From: Streptomyces sp. SDr-06
GTDB lineage: Bacteria; Actinomycetota; Actinomycetes; Streptomycetales; Streptomycetaceae
Direction: 5' to 3'
DNA: 64,000 bases
Assembly: GCF_003324565.1 (NCBI RefSeq)
Contig: NZ_QOLA01000017.1
Coordinates: 121,653-185,652 of the forward strand
The notes under the pieces were generated by a model. The model was not told where the DNA came from. It did not search any database and saw only the letters and a program-made list of their open reading frames with translations. Below are positions 41,230-50,663 of this stretch, one piece after another; the first letter of the stretch is position 1, and every line of letters starts with the position of its first letter. The translations under genes and the position numbers were made by a program.

Positions 41230-42459
41230 ATGCGTCTGCGACGTCGTCGAGCGGCGGCCTTCACCACGAGCATTCTGGCGGTGGGCGCCCTTTGCAGTCT
41301 GGCACTGGCACCCGGTGTGAACGTCCAGCAATCCGGGGCGGGCAACGACCCGCCTCCCGCCCACCCCTCGGTCGCGAATTTCGGGGCCTTTCTGGATTCC
41401 GGCCCGCTCGGTGTGAAGCGGATCGCGGCCCTGGAGAAATGGCTCGGCGGGGCCGACATCCGGGTCGGTCACACCTATCTGCCGGGGAACACCTGGTCCG
41501 ACATCGAGGGCAGGGCGGGGTTCCTCGACTCCTGGGCCACCTGGCGCCGCGAGCGCGCCGACCGCACCCTCGTCCTCAACGTCCCGATGCAGGCCCTCAA
41601 CGAGGCCGGGATTCCCGACGCCCGGGTGCGCCGACTGCTGGCGAACGGGGCCGCGGGCGACTACGACGACCACTTCAAGAAGCTGGCCGAGCGGCTCGTG
41701 GACCTCAAGATCCCGGACACGGTGATCGTGCTCGGCTGGGAGATGAACGGCACCACGTACACCCACCGCTGCGGCCCGGACCCGGCGGCGTGGAAGAAGT
41801 ATTGGAAGAACGCGGTCACCGCCATGCGTTCGGTGCCGGGGCAGAAATTCCGGTTCGACTTCGCGCCGAGCCGCGGGCGCGACGCGGTGCCGTGGACCGA
41901 GTGCTATCCGGGCGACGACGTCGTCGACATCATCGGAATGGACTCCTACGACCAGCCCCCCGGCGAGGATTTCGACCGGCAGGTCAAGGAGCCGTACGGA
42001 CTCCAGCAGCACGCCGACTTCGCCGCCGCGCACGGAAAGCCGATCTCCTTTCCGGAATGGGGGCTCTTCCGCAACGGCGACAATCCGGAATACATGCGGC
42101 GCATGCTGGCCTGGATGGACGCGCACAAGCCGGTCTACAACACCATCACCGACTACTGCCCGCACGGCGTGTGGGAGTGCACCGACAACCCCCAGGCCTC
42201 ACAGGTCTACCGTTCGCTCCTGTACGGACGCACCGAGCCCACCCCGCAGCCGTCCGTGCCGGTGAGCCCCCAGCCGTCGGCGCCGGTGAGCCCGCAGCCG
42301 AGCACGGGTCCCAGCACGGGTCCGGGCACGAAACCGGCCGCGCCCGTCACTCCGACGCCGCCCCCGAACTGCTCGCCGATCGACCTCGGCCCCTGGGTCG
42401 AGCACTGGATCGGGGGCAAGCTCTGCCTCCGCCTCGACTGGTACTCACACCGGTCCTGA
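41230..42459 (+). CDS. Secreted GH26-like glycosidase (beta-mannanase fold), paralogue 1
   Basis: The 409-residue secreted protein has a signal peptide (1-28) and a TIM-barrel domain like GH26 mannanases, with likely acid/base E171 in VLGWEMNG and nucleophile E276 in SFPEWGLF. A Pro/Ser/Thr linker (about 325-370) leads to a short C-terminal piece with two Cys (PPNCSPIDLG, KLCLRLDW). The ATG at 41230 has AAGGGAG 6 nt upstream. It lies next to the polysaccharide operon and overlaps its last gene by 15 nt tail to tail. A paralogue lies at 59111-60088. It may trim or remodel the locus's own glycan. Confidence 0.82.
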   Translation: MRLRRRRAAAFTTSILAVGALCSLALAPGVNVQQSGAGNDPPPAHPSVANFGAFLDSGPLGVKRIAALEKWLGGADIRVGHTYLPGNTWSDIEGRAGFLDSWATWRRERADRTLVLNVPMQALNEAGIPDARVRRLLANGAAGDYDDHFKKLAERLVDLKIPDTVIVLGWEMNGTTYTHRCGPDPAAWKKYWKNAVTAMRSVPGQKFRFDFAPSRGRDAVPWTECYPGDDVVDIIGMDSYDQPPGEDFDRQVKEPYGLQQHADFAAAHGKPISFPEWGLFRNGDNPEYMRRMLAWMDAHKPVYNTITDYCPHGVWECTDNPQASQVYRSLLYGRTEPTPQPSVPVSPQPSAPVSPQPSTGPSTGPGTKPAAPVTPTPPPNCSPIDLGPWVEHWIGGKLCLRLDWYSHRS

Positions 42460-43578
42460 CGGCTCAGTGGCGGGACGGCGGCGCCTTCCGTCCCGCCACT
42501 GTCTCCACGCCCGCAGCGCCGCGCCCGCCCGGCGGCGCAGCTCCGCGTGCAGCCCGGCGGCCCACAGCAGCGGCAGCGTGCGCCGCCGGGCCAGCAGGAA
42601 GCGCTGGTTGAACCGCACCTCCGGCCGCCAGTGCTGCTTGTACGGCTCGTTGCCGCGCAGCATGCTCAGCGCGGCCCGCCCGCTGCCGTCGACGCGCTGG
42701 GCGCAGGCGCGGAGCAGCATCGTGGCCACGTCGACCTTGCGGCCGCGCAGCCCCGGGTGCGCCCCGTACAGGTAGCCGCCCGCGAGCGCCGGGGAGAGCA
42801 GGGTCAGATCGGCCGCGACGACCTCGCCGTCGAGGCGGAACTCGGTGACCACCGCGTCCCCCTGCCGCGTCATCTCACCCACCGCGCGCGCCAGATGCTC
42901 CTCGAACCGGGGCCGCAGGTGCTCGCGCGTCACCCCCCGGCCCTGCCACTGGAGCCCGTGCAGTTCGAGCAGCGTCCGCAGCGCGCCGGGCACCTCCTCG
43001 GGCGGCACGTCGCGCTGCTCGATGCCCAGCGCGTCGATCTTCCGGAGTTTGGCGCGCGCCCGCTGGGCCCGGTTCGAGGGCAGCCGGGAGAGCAGCGTGT
43101 CCATGTCCGCGGCGGGCAGCTCAAGGCACCTCGAGTCGCTCAACTGCCGCTTCACCGACGGCCAGTTGGCGTGCAGGAGTTCGGCGCCTGCGCCCGGGCG
43201 CACCTCGCCCAGGTCGATCAGGGCGCCGCGCGCCGAGCCCATCAGGGCCTCCGTGAGGGCACGGGCGGCCTCCTCGGCACAGGTGTCGTCCAGGAGTACG
43301 TCCGCGTAGTCCGAGATGGTTCCGCCCAGCGGGACCAGCGCCGGAAGCGGGCGCAGCACCCGCATCAGCGGGGCCGCGCCGATCAACTCGCCGTCCTTGT
43401 GCACCACATGGACCCGCAGCCGTCCCCGCACTCCGTACGAGAGCCACCACGAGTGCAGCCACGCGTGGCTCTGGAACGGGGTCGCCGTGCCGCAATTGCG
43501 GTGCAGGCGGTGCCAGGCGGGGGCGAGGTCCGCGAAGCGCAGGTCGTCGGTGCAGACCTCCACGCGCAGGCCGGTCAC
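42445..43578 (-). CDS. CelD/BcsL-type GNAT acyltransferase
   Basis: This 377-residue protein has a BioF2/CelD-like acetyltransferase domain (TPFQSHAWLHSWWLSYG; LRGRKVDVATMLLRACAQR; SMLRGNEPYKQHW). Such proteins acylate exopolysaccharides or help build them. It is the last gene of the eight-gene operon; its GTG at 43578 overlaps the Wzz-like gene stop (GTGA). Confidence 0.85.
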   Translation of the reverse strand: MTGLRVEVCTDDLRFADLAPAWHRLHRNCGTATPFQSHAWLHSWWLSYGVRGRLRVHVVHKDGELIGAAPLMRVLRPLPALVPLGGTISDYADVLLDDTCAEEAARALTEALMGSARGALIDLGEVRPGAGAELLHANWPSVKRQLSDSRCLELPAADMDTLLSRLPSNRAQRARAKLRKIDALGIEQRDVPPEEVPGALRTLLELHGLQWQGRGVTREHLRPRFEEHLARAVGEMTRQGDAVVTEFRLDGEVVAADLTLLSPALAGGYLYGAHPGLRGRKVDVATMLLRACAQRVDGSGRAALSMLRGNEPYKQHWRPEVRFNQRFLLARRRTLPLLWAAGLHAELRRRAGAALRAWRQWRDGRRRRPATEPSGPV

Positions 43579-44243
43579 GGGGCGACCTCCTGCGGCACCG
43601 GGGAGGCACCGGCCGGGCCCGGCACCGCCGCGGTGATCCCGGGCTCCGGCTCGTGGCGCCGGCGCGGCCGGGCCAGGAGGGCGAGGCCGCCGAGCAGCCC
43701 GCCCGCGCAGCCGCCCACCAGGGTGGTCAGCGAGGCCGACGGCGACGAGGGGGCCAGGGGTTTGGCCGCGCGCGAGAACTGCACCACGCGCACGCCGGTG
43801 TCGGCCTGGGTGTGCCTGCCGTTCAGGGTGAGGGCCCGGGCCACCGCGTTGGCCATGCCCGCGGCGTCCGCCGCCCGGGGCGAGGTCGCGGTGATCGCGA
43901 TCATCGGCGCGTCCGGGGAGGTCGCGGTCTGCACGCTGCCGCGCAGCGTGGCTGCGCTCACCCCCGCCCACACCTGGGCGTCCCCGATGACGGCGACCTC
44001 GGTCGCGACCCGGCCGTAGGCCTGCGCGAAGCCGAGGGCCACCGAGGGGTCGGCCTTCTCGGCCGGGGTGACCACCACATAGCTCGTCGCGCTGTACTCG
44101 GGCGTCTTCACCACGCCGTACAGGCCGCCCGCACTCGCGCCGAGCAGCGCGCACACGGGCAGCGGCCACCAGCGCGGCAGCGCCCGGGCGCGCAGCGGGC
44201 CGCGGGTGCTCTGACGCTGCCGCGGGCCGGAGACTCTGCTCAT
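43575..44243 (-). CDS. Wzz-like chain-length/co-polymerase membrane protein
   Basis: The 222-residue protein has two transmembrane helices (about 27-46 and 183-203) flanking an extracytoplasmic domain with PEYSATSYVVVTP and LAPSSPSASLT before TM2, the Wzz/chain-length-determinant layout. It probably sets polymer length. It has no attached tyrosine kinase domain. The ATG at 44243 overlaps the upstream glycosyltransferase stop (ATGA). Confidence 0.83.
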   Translation of the reverse strand: MSRVSGPRQRQSTRGPLRARALPRWWPLPVCALLGASAGGLYGVVKTPEYSATSYVVVTPAEKADPSVALGFAQAYGRVATEVAVIGDAQVWAGVSAATLRGSVQTATSPDAPMIAITATSPRAADAAGMANAVARALTLNGRHTQADTGVRVVQFSRAAKPLAPSSPSASLTTLVGGCAGGLLGGLALLARPRRRHEPEPGITAAVPGPAGASPVPQEVAP

Positions 44244-45475
44244 CTGGACTCTTCTTTCTCCGAGGGGTTCGCCGGGAGGTTCGTCGGGGTGGACCGCGGG
44301 GCCGGGGGCGCCGTCCTCGCGTCCGGCAGCGGCGCGGGCGCGGGGCAGGGCAGCGGAGCGCGGGCCGCCGCCGCCTCGTACACCCGGACCAGCTGGGTCG
44401 AGGTCGCGCTGACGCAGTAGCGGCGCACGGCGTCGGGGACGGGCAGCCGGGGGCCGCCCGCCCGGCGGAAGCCGTCCAGCGCCTCGGCGAACGAGGCGGC
44501 CGTGCGGCCCGTGCGCAGCGCGCCGGGTGCCGAGGCGGCGGGCAGGTCGTCGATCGCCGGGCAGGTCACGTACGCCACCGGGAGCCCGGCGGCGAGGCCC
44601 TCCACGGCGGCCAGGCCGAAGGCCTCCTCGCCGGAGGGGGAGGCCAGGCAGTCCACCGCCGACAGGATTCCGGCCAGGGTGGGGCGGTGGCCCGCGGGGG
44701 AGGTGGTGTCCTGGACGCACTCGCCCGCGAAGACGACCCGTTCGGCGAGCCCGAGCCGCTCCGCGCGGGCCCGCAGTGGCTGCTCCTGTTCGCCGCCGCC
44801 CGCGAACACCAGCCAGGCGTCGGGGAGTTCGGCGAGCGCGTCGAGAAGGACGTGGAACCGCTTGCCCGCCGCCAGCCTGCCGACCGCGCCGATCACGAAC
44901 GCCCCTGGGTGCAGACCGAGTTGGCGGCGTACGGCGGCGCGGGCGCGGGCGCTGAAGGCGAACTGGGCGGCGTCGATCCCGTTCGGCACCACCTGGAGGC
45001 GGCGCTCCGGTACGCCCCAGCGGGCGAGGCGGCGCGCGATGGTGGGGGAGACCGCGACGGTCGTGGTGCCGAGCCGTTCGCTCGCCAGGTACAGGCCGCG
45101 TACGCCGGGGCCGAGCGGGCGGCCCTCCATGCGGGCCTCGCCCAGGGAGTGCTCGGTGGCGACGATGGTGCGCACCCCGGCGAGCCGCGCGGCGAGCCGG
45201 CCGTACAGGCAGGCCCGGTAGAGGTGGGTGTGGACGACGTCGTAGCGGCCGCGGGCGATGAGCCGGGTGAGGCGGGGCAGCGCCGACAGGTCGCGGTTGC
45301 CCGCCATGTCGAGGTTCCGCACCCGGCCGCCGTCGCGCACGATGGCGCGGGCCACGGCGCCGGGGTTGGTGAGGGTGACCACGTCCGCCGGGTAGGGCAG
45401 GTGGCGCAGCAGCAGCCGCAGTTGCTGCTCGGCGCCGCCCACGCCGAGGCCGGTGATGACGTGCAGGACCTTCAC
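44240..45475 (-). CDS. Glycosyltransferase family 4
   Basis: This 411-residue GT-B glycosyltransferase has an N-terminal VITGLGVGGAEQQL acceptor-site motif and a C-terminal donor site with SPSGEEAFGLAAVEGLAAGLP (E-x7-E type). It ends in a Pro/Ala-rich tail. It adds one sugar to the lipid-linked repeat unit at the inner membrane face. The GTG at 45475 overlaps the deacetylase stop. Confidence 0.9.
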   Translation of the reverse strand: MKVLHVITGLGVGGAEQQLRLLLRHLPYPADVVTLTNPGAVARAIVRDGGRVRNLDMAGNRDLSALPRLTRLIARGRYDVVHTHLYRACLYGRLAARLAGVRTIVATEHSLGEARMEGRPLGPGVRGLYLASERLGTTTVAVSPTIARRLARWGVPERRLQVVPNGIDAAQFAFSARARAAVRRQLGLHPGAFVIGAVGRLAAGKRFHVLLDALAELPDAWLVFAGGGEQEQPLRARAERLGLAERVVFAGECVQDTTSPAGHRPTLAGILSAVDCLASPSGEEAFGLAAVEGLAAGLPVAYVTCPAIDDLPAASAPGALRTGRTAASFAEALDGFRRAGGPRLPVPDAVRRYCVSATSTQLVRVYEAAAARAPLPCPAPAPLPDARTAPPAPRSTPTNLPANPSEKEESR

Positions 45476-46257
45476 GAGCCCTCCGGGAGGTCGGCGGGCG
45501 TCTCGCGGCGCCAGCGGTGCAGGCCGCGTTTGAGGTGCAGCCGCCAGCTGGTGTCGCGTTCGCCGACGTGGACGCGCGGCAGGGCGTAGCGGCCGGTGAG
45601 CGGGCCCGGATCGATGGCGCAGGCGTACTGGTAGCCGGCCGCGCGGACCGCGTCGACGGCCCGCAGGTCGACGGCGCCGTACGGGTAGCAGAAGCCCGTC
45701 ACGTCGTGCCCGGTGAGGTCGAGGAGGAGCTGCCGGCTCTCCCGCACCTCGCGGCGCAGGGTGTCCTCGTCCGTGTGCGTCAGGTCGAGGTGGCGCAGGC
45801 CGTGCGAGGCGACCTCCATGCCCCAGGTGGCGGCCTGCTGGATGCCGCGCTCGTCGAGCAGCGGCCGGCGCGGGCCCAGCGGGTCCCACTCGTTGGTGGC
45901 GCCGAGCAGTCCCGGCAGGACGAACACCGTGGCCGTGCACTCGTAGCGGCGCAGCAGCGCGAGGGCCTCGGCGGTGAAGTCGGCGTAGCCGTCGTCGAAG
46001 GTGAGGCCGACCAGGCCGTGGGCGGTGCCGGTCGCGCGGGCCCGGATGAGTTCGGCCATGCTCACCCCCTTGAGGCCGTGTCTGCGCAGCCAGCGCAGCT
46101 GCCGTTCGAAGCGGCGCGGGGAGACGGTGATGTGGTACGGATCCTCCGTGGTGTGGGTCACCGAGTGGTACATGGCCACCCACAGCGGTGCGGCGGGTCG
46201 GGGTCTCGAACCAGTCAGTGGACCCCTCGGGTCGCCGACTGCCGTGTCAACGGGCAT
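45472..46257 (-). CDS. Polysaccharide deacetylase (NodB domain, CE4)
   Basis: The 261-residue CE4 enzyme has LTFDDGYADF (catalytic base Asp and metal Asp), the metal-binding SHGLRHLDL (HxxxH) and CYPYGAVD. It removes N-acetyl groups from GlcNAc-type residues, so the glycan probably contains amino sugars. There is no clear signal peptide; it may act on lipid-linked intermediates in the cytoplasm. Its ATG overlaps the MurJ-like gene by 11 nt. Confidence 0.9.
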   Translation of the reverse strand: MPVDTAVGDPRGPLTGSRPRPAAPLWVAMYHSVTHTTEDPYHITVSPRRFERQLRWLRRHGLKGVSMAELIRARATGTAHGLVGLTFDDGYADFTAEALALLRRYECTATVFVLPGLLGATNEWDPLGPRRPLLDERGIQQAATWGMEVASHGLRHLDLTHTDEDTLRREVRESRQLLLDLTGHDVTGFCYPYGAVDLRAVDAVRAAGYQYACAIDPGPLTGRYALPRVHVGERDTSWRLHLKRGLHRWRRETPADLPEGS

Positions 46258-47863
46258 GCCAGAGCTTTCGTGTGACGGGACGGAACAGCAGACAGAACTC
46301 CCGGACCCGCAGCAGCCGCGCCATCACCGCGAAGACGAGCGTCGCGGCGGTGGCCCCGACCACCAAGGCGAGTACGGGATTTGAGAGTGCCGATGCCCCC
46401 CACCAGCAGACGGCCGTCGCGCCGCACGCGGCCGCGACGAGCCGGACGAACTGGCCGCACACCCAGCCGCTGGGCAGCGCCATGCTGCGGCGCCCGCTGC
46501 CCCACAGGAGCAGCAGCGCGGTCAGTGTGATGCCGAGCGCGTTGGCGGCGGCGATGCCGGGCGCCCCCCACACCGGTACGGCCAGCGCCCCCGAGGCGGC
46601 GGTCGCGGCGAGCCCGGCGAGCATGGCGCACGCCGGGAACCACAGGGGCCGGGCCTCGGAGAAGTACGAGCGGGCCAGCACCCCGACCAGGGTCTGGCCG
46701 AGCAGACCGAGCGCGTACACCCGCATGACGGCCGCGGTGGCCGCGGTGTCGTGGACGGTGAACGCGCCGCGCTGGAACAGGACTTCGATGATCCGCGGGG
46801 CGCCCGCCACCACCACCGAGGCGCCGAGCAGCACGATGGTGCCCGCCACGATCAGGTCGCTCTCCACCCGCCGCCTGGCCCGCTCGGTGTCGCCCGCGGC
46901 CAGCGCCCGCGCGATCACGGGGAAGGTGACCGTGCACAGCATCAGGGAGAGCACCATCGGCATCTGCGCCACCTTCTGGGCGTAGTTCAGATGCGAGATG
47001 GCCCCGGCGGGCAGGGGCGCGGCCAGGAACCGCTCGACGAGGACCTGGCTCTGGCGGCTGAGCGCGAACACCACGACCGGCGCGACCAGCGCGAGCCGCA
47101 GCGCCTGCGCCGTGGGCCGGGCGGGCCGGCGGGCGGCGGGCAGGACGACCGCGGGCTCCCGGCGGCGCCAACTGCGCCACAGCGCCGGGAGTTGGACGAG
47201 CACCATGAGTACCCCGCCGAGCGCGACCCCAGCCGCCGCGGCCCGCACCCCCCACGCGCCGCCGAACAGCAGGAGCAGGGCGATGATGCCCACGTTGTAC
47301 GCCACGTAGATCGAGGCGGGGGCGAGGAAGCGGCCGTGCCCGCGCAGGGCGGCGCTGCAGTATCCGGTGAGTCCGAAGGTGAACACGCAGGTCGCGGTCA
47401 GCCGGGTGCAGTCGACGGCCAGGTCCGGGCGGGGCAGCCCGGGCGCGAGCACCGCGACCACAGCGGGCGCCGCGACGATCAGCGCGGCCGCGCCCGCGGT
47501 CAGGGCGAGCACGAGCCGGGGCAGGGTGGCCGCCACCAGGGCGCGTACCGGATCGGGGCCCGGGCGGCGGCCGCGCCCGGCCAGGGCGAGGCTGAACGCC
47601 GGTACGAGGACGAAGGCGAGCCCGTCCTCGATGAGCAGGGTGGCCGCGACCTCCGGAACCGTCCAGGCGACGAGGAAGGCGTCGGTGTCGGTGTCGGCGC
47701 CGAAGACGTGCGCGAAGGCCTGGTCGCGCAGCAGGCCGAGGAGGGCCCCGGCCACGGTGAGGACGGCGGTGAGCAGGGCGGCCCGCGCCAACAGCCGCCC
47801 GGACGGGCCGGGTTCGGGGGGAGCGGTGGGCGTCGCCAGGAGCGGGCGGGCGGTCTCCGTCAC
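46247..47863 (-). CDS. MurJ/MviN-type lipid-linked oligosaccharide flippase
   Basis: This 538-residue protein has about 14 transmembrane helices of the MOP superfamily. Motifs include LLGLLRDQAFAHVFGADTDT, ISHLNYAQKVAQMPMVL and EVLFQRGAF, the MurJ signature. In this operon it probably serves as the Wzx-like flippase for the glycan repeat unit rather than as the housekeeping lipid II flippase. The GTG at 47863 overlaps the ligase gene stop (GTGA). Confidence 0.9.
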   Translation of the reverse strand: MTETARPLLATPTAPPEPGPSGRLLARAALLTAVLTVAGALLGLLRDQAFAHVFGADTDTDAFLVAWTVPEVAATLLIEDGLAFVLVPAFSLALAGRGRRPGPDPVRALVAATLPRLVLALTAGAAALIVAAPAVVAVLAPGLPRPDLAVDCTRLTATCVFTFGLTGYCSAALRGHGRFLAPASIYVAYNVGIIALLLLFGGAWGVRAAAAGVALGGVLMVLVQLPALWRSWRRREPAVVLPAARRPARPTAQALRLALVAPVVVFALSRQSQVLVERFLAAPLPAGAISHLNYAQKVAQMPMVLSLMLCTVTFPVIARALAAGDTERARRRVESDLIVAGTIVLLGASVVVAGAPRIIEVLFQRGAFTVHDTAATAAVMRVYALGLLGQTLVGVLARSYFSEARPLWFPACAMLAGLAATAASGALAVPVWGAPGIAAANALGITLTALLLLWGSGRRSMALPSGWVCGQFVRLVAAACGATAVCWWGASALSNPVLALVVGATAATLVFAVMARLLRVREFCLLFRPVTRKLWHAR

Positions 47864-49182
47864 GGCCGTACCGCCCCTCGCGCGGCCAGCGCCCACCAGG
47901 CGGCGAGGCCGAGGACGAGCGCGGTCAGGGCGGTCGAGGGGCCGCCGATGTCGCCGTAGAAGAAGTCGACGAGCAGCCACACCAGCAGCCCGACGGCGAC
48001 CAGCGCGCAGTCCATCGGCGTGCCCCGCCCGCGCGCGGCCCGCAGTCTGCGCACCCCGCGGACCAGGAGCGCCGCCCAGCAGCCGACGAGGGTGACCACG
48101 CCGAGCAGGCCCTGCTCGCTGAGGACGAGCAGGTACATGTTGTGCGGGGAGAGCAGCGGCTGGCGCTTGAAGGCGGCGCCCGCGCCCGCGGTGTCGCTGC
48201 CGGAGGACAGGGCGAGCGAGGAGTTGGCGTCGCGGTGGTCCGGGAAGCCCTTCAACCCGACTCCGGCGACGGGCGTCTGACGCCACATCAGCTCGGCGGC
48301 CGCCCACATCGTGTACCGGTCGGTGACGGACTGGTCGGGGGCGCTCTCGACCTGGGTGATGCTGGCGAGCCGCTCCTGGAGCAGCTGGGTGCCGGTCCCG
48401 CTCGCGCCGACGAGGACGACGGCGGCCGCCGCGGTGACCGCGAGGACGGTCAGCGCCCGGCGCACCCCGGACAGCAGCAGCAGGGCGCAGGCCGCGACCG
48501 CCGTCGCGATCCAGGCGCCCCGGCTGAACGACACGGCGAGCGGCAGGAGCAGCAGCGCCGCGCAGCCGAGCGCGGCCCGGCGCTGGGCGCGGCTCGTCCC
48601 GGGTGCGGGGTCGAGGGCGAGGCCGACCGCGCAGAGCAGCCCGCAGGAGACGACGGTGGCCATGCCCATGATGTCCGAGGCGCCGAAGGTGCCGACCGCC
48701 CGGATGTCCTCGCCCATGTAGGAGGCGCCGGTCGAGGTCAGGTACTGCTGGACGCCGACGCCGCCCTCGAACAGGGCGAGCGCCACCACGGCCGCCGCCA
48801 CCAGGCGGAAGTCGTCGCGGTCGCGCAGCAGGAGCAGCACGGCGAGCGGCACGAGCACGAAGATCTGGAGGTAGCGGCCGAGCCCGGCGATCGCGGTGCC
48901 GGGGTCGGCGGCGCCCATCGCGGCCACGCAGATCCCGGTCACCGGGAGCCCCATGACGATCGCGGCCGTACGGGTCAGCGGCCGGGCGCCCGAGCGCAGG
49001 ACCCGTACCAGCGTCCACACCACGAGGACCCCGCACGCGGCGTCGGCGGCGGTCGCCGAGCCGTCGCCGCCCAGCGGGGGAGTGGCGAGCAGGGCGATCA
49101 CGGCGAGCAGCGGCGACAGGTGCGCGGCCCGGCGCAGCGGGGCCGCCAGGGGGGCCGGCGGCGCGGCGGCGAGGGCGTGCAC
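47860..49182 (-). CDS. O-antigen ligase / Wzy-like polymerase
   Basis: The 440-residue polytopic protein (about 10-12 helices) has a Wzy_C-type loop with TPVAGVGLKGFP and SPHNMYLLVLSEQGLLG, typical of O-antigen ligases and polymerases. It probably polymerises the flipped repeat unit outside the membrane. The GTG at 49182 starts 2 nt after the sugar-transferase stop, with GGGAG close upstream. Confidence 0.86.
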   Translation of the reverse strand: MHALAAAPPAPLAAPLRRAAHLSPLLAVIALLATPPLGGDGSATAADAACGVLVVWTLVRVLRSGARPLTRTAAIVMGLPVTGICVAAMGAADPGTAIAGLGRYLQIFVLVPLAVLLLLRDRDDFRLVAAAVVALALFEGGVGVQQYLTSTGASYMGEDIRAVGTFGASDIMGMATVVSCGLLCAVGLALDPAPGTSRAQRRAALGCAALLLLPLAVSFSRGAWIATAVAACALLLLSGVRRALTVLAVTAAAAVVLVGASGTGTQLLQERLASITQVESAPDQSVTDRYTMWAAAELMWRQTPVAGVGLKGFPDHRDANSSLALSSGSDTAGAGAAFKRQPLLSPHNMYLLVLSEQGLLGVVTLVGCWAALLVRGVRRLRAARGRGTPMDCALVAVGLLVWLLVDFFYGDIGGPSTALTALVLGLAAWWALAARGAVRP

Positions 49183-49184
49183 GC

Positions 49185-50663
49185 TCAGCTCCCGGTGGGG
49201 CGGACGAGGCAGACGGCGGTGCGCAGCAGGATGCACAGGTCCTGCCACAGCGACCAGTGGTCGATGTAGTAGTTGTCGTAGCGGGCCCGGTCCTCGATCG
49301 AGGTGTCGCCGCGCAGCCCCTGCACCTGGGCGAGCCCGGTGAGGCCGACGGGCATCCGGTGCCGGGCCGCGTAGCCGGGGTGCGCCTGGCTGAACTGGGC
49401 CACGAAATAGGGGCGTTCGGGCCGCGGGCCGACGAGGCTCATGTCGCCCCGGATCACGTTCCACAGCTGGGGCAGCTCGTCCAGGGACGTCCGCCGCATG
49501 AAGTGTCCGGCCCGGCTCATCCGCTGGTCGTCGGCGATGGTCCAGCGGGTGGCGGCCTCGTGCGCGGTGTCGGGGCGCAGCGTGCGGAACTTGAGCAGGG
49601 TGAAGGCCCGGCCGCGCAGCCCGATGCGCTCCTGCCGGAACAGCACGCCGGGGCCGTCGCTGTGGCGCAGGACCACCGCGCACACCAGCAGCACCGGCGC
49701 CGCCGCGATCAGCGCGGGCACGGTGACGACCAGGTCGACGAGCCGCTTGAAGAAGAGCCCGGGCGCGGAGGCGGGGGTGCTGGTCAGCGGACGGCAGGGG
49801 AAGGCGGCCAGCTCGTCCGGCTGGCGCTGGGCCACGACGTGCCCGGGCGGCCGCGTGTCGAGCTGCCACAGCGTGCAGCCCATGGCCTCCAGGAGCGCCG
49901 GGGGAGCGGCGGCCGGGGCATCTGGGGCGTACGTGAACAGGCAGTCGCGCACCCCGTTCTGGATGACGGCGCGCTGGACGTCCTCCAGGCTGCGGAGCAC
50001 CGGCACGGGGGCCGCCTCGACCGCGGCCTCGGAGGGCGGCACGACCATCCCGACCGGCCGGATGCCGCCGCCGGACCGGCGCACCAGCGCGGACGTGACG
50101 CGTACGGCGGTGGCCGCCGGGCCCACCACCAGGGCGGGCCGGGGCCTGCGGACGGCCTGCCGGCGCCGCAGCCACAGCGCGGCGCCGCGCCCCGCGGAAC
50201 TCACCAGCGTCTGCACCGCGCACCCGGCCGCGGCCGTGGACACCGACAGCGGCACCGCCGACTCGTGCACGAGGGCGCTCTGGTGGGCGAGGACCGTCGA
50301 GAGGACGCACCAGGCGATCAGGGAGCGGAAGAACAGCGCGGGCACGTCGCCGAGCACGCCGCGCGCCATCGTCGGCCGGTAGAGCCCGGCCTGGGCGTTG
50401 AGCCCGAGCGCCGTGGCCACGAGCAGCCCGGCGGGCCCCGGCGGCAGCCCGGAGTACGGCAGGACGAGCATGGCGAGCAGCCCGGCCGCGCAGTCGGCGG
50501 CGAGCAGGACGGAGACGAACGCCTGCACCGCGCGCGGCCGCCCGGTCGGCGGGACGAAGTGGTCCGGCGCCTCGCGGGGCGTGACCACCGCGACGGATCC
50601 CGATGACATCCCGGAGCCGTGGGGCGGTCCTCCGGCGGAGGGGACGATGCTTTCCGCGGTCAC
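49185..50663 (-). CDS. Polyprenyl-phosphate sugar-1-phosphate transferase (WbaP/WcaJ-like)
   Basis: The 492-residue protein has several N-terminal transmembrane helices, a central CoA-binding-like domain and a C-terminal bacterial sugar transferase domain: FKRLVDLVVTVPAL, FRQERIGLRGRAF, LDELPQLWNVIRGDMSLVGP, RPERPYFV. It transfers the first sugar phosphate to undecaprenyl phosphate and so starts glycan synthesis. The GTG at 50663 overlaps the first glycosyltransferase gene (GTGA). Confidence 0.92.
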   Translation of the reverse strand: MTAESIVPSAGGPPHGSGMSSGSVAVVTPREAPDHFVPPTGRPRAVQAFVSVLLAADCAAGLLAMLVLPYSGLPPGPAGLLVATALGLNAQAGLYRPTMARGVLGDVPALFFRSLIAWCVLSTVLAHQSALVHESAVPLSVSTAAAGCAVQTLVSSAGRGAALWLRRRQAVRRPRPALVVGPAATAVRVTSALVRRSGGGIRPVGMVVPPSEAAVEAAPVPVLRSLEDVQRAVIQNGVRDCLFTYAPDAPAAAPPALLEAMGCTLWQLDTRPPGHVVAQRQPDELAAFPCRPLTSTPASAPGLFFKRLVDLVVTVPALIAAAPVLLVCAVVLRHSDGPGVLFRQERIGLRGRAFTLLKFRTLRPDTAHEAATRWTIADDQRMSRAGHFMRRTSLDELPQLWNVIRGDMSLVGPRPERPYFVAQFSQAHPGYAARHRMPVGLTGLAQVQGLRGDTSIEDRARYDNYYIDHWSLWQDLCILLRTAVCLVRPTGS

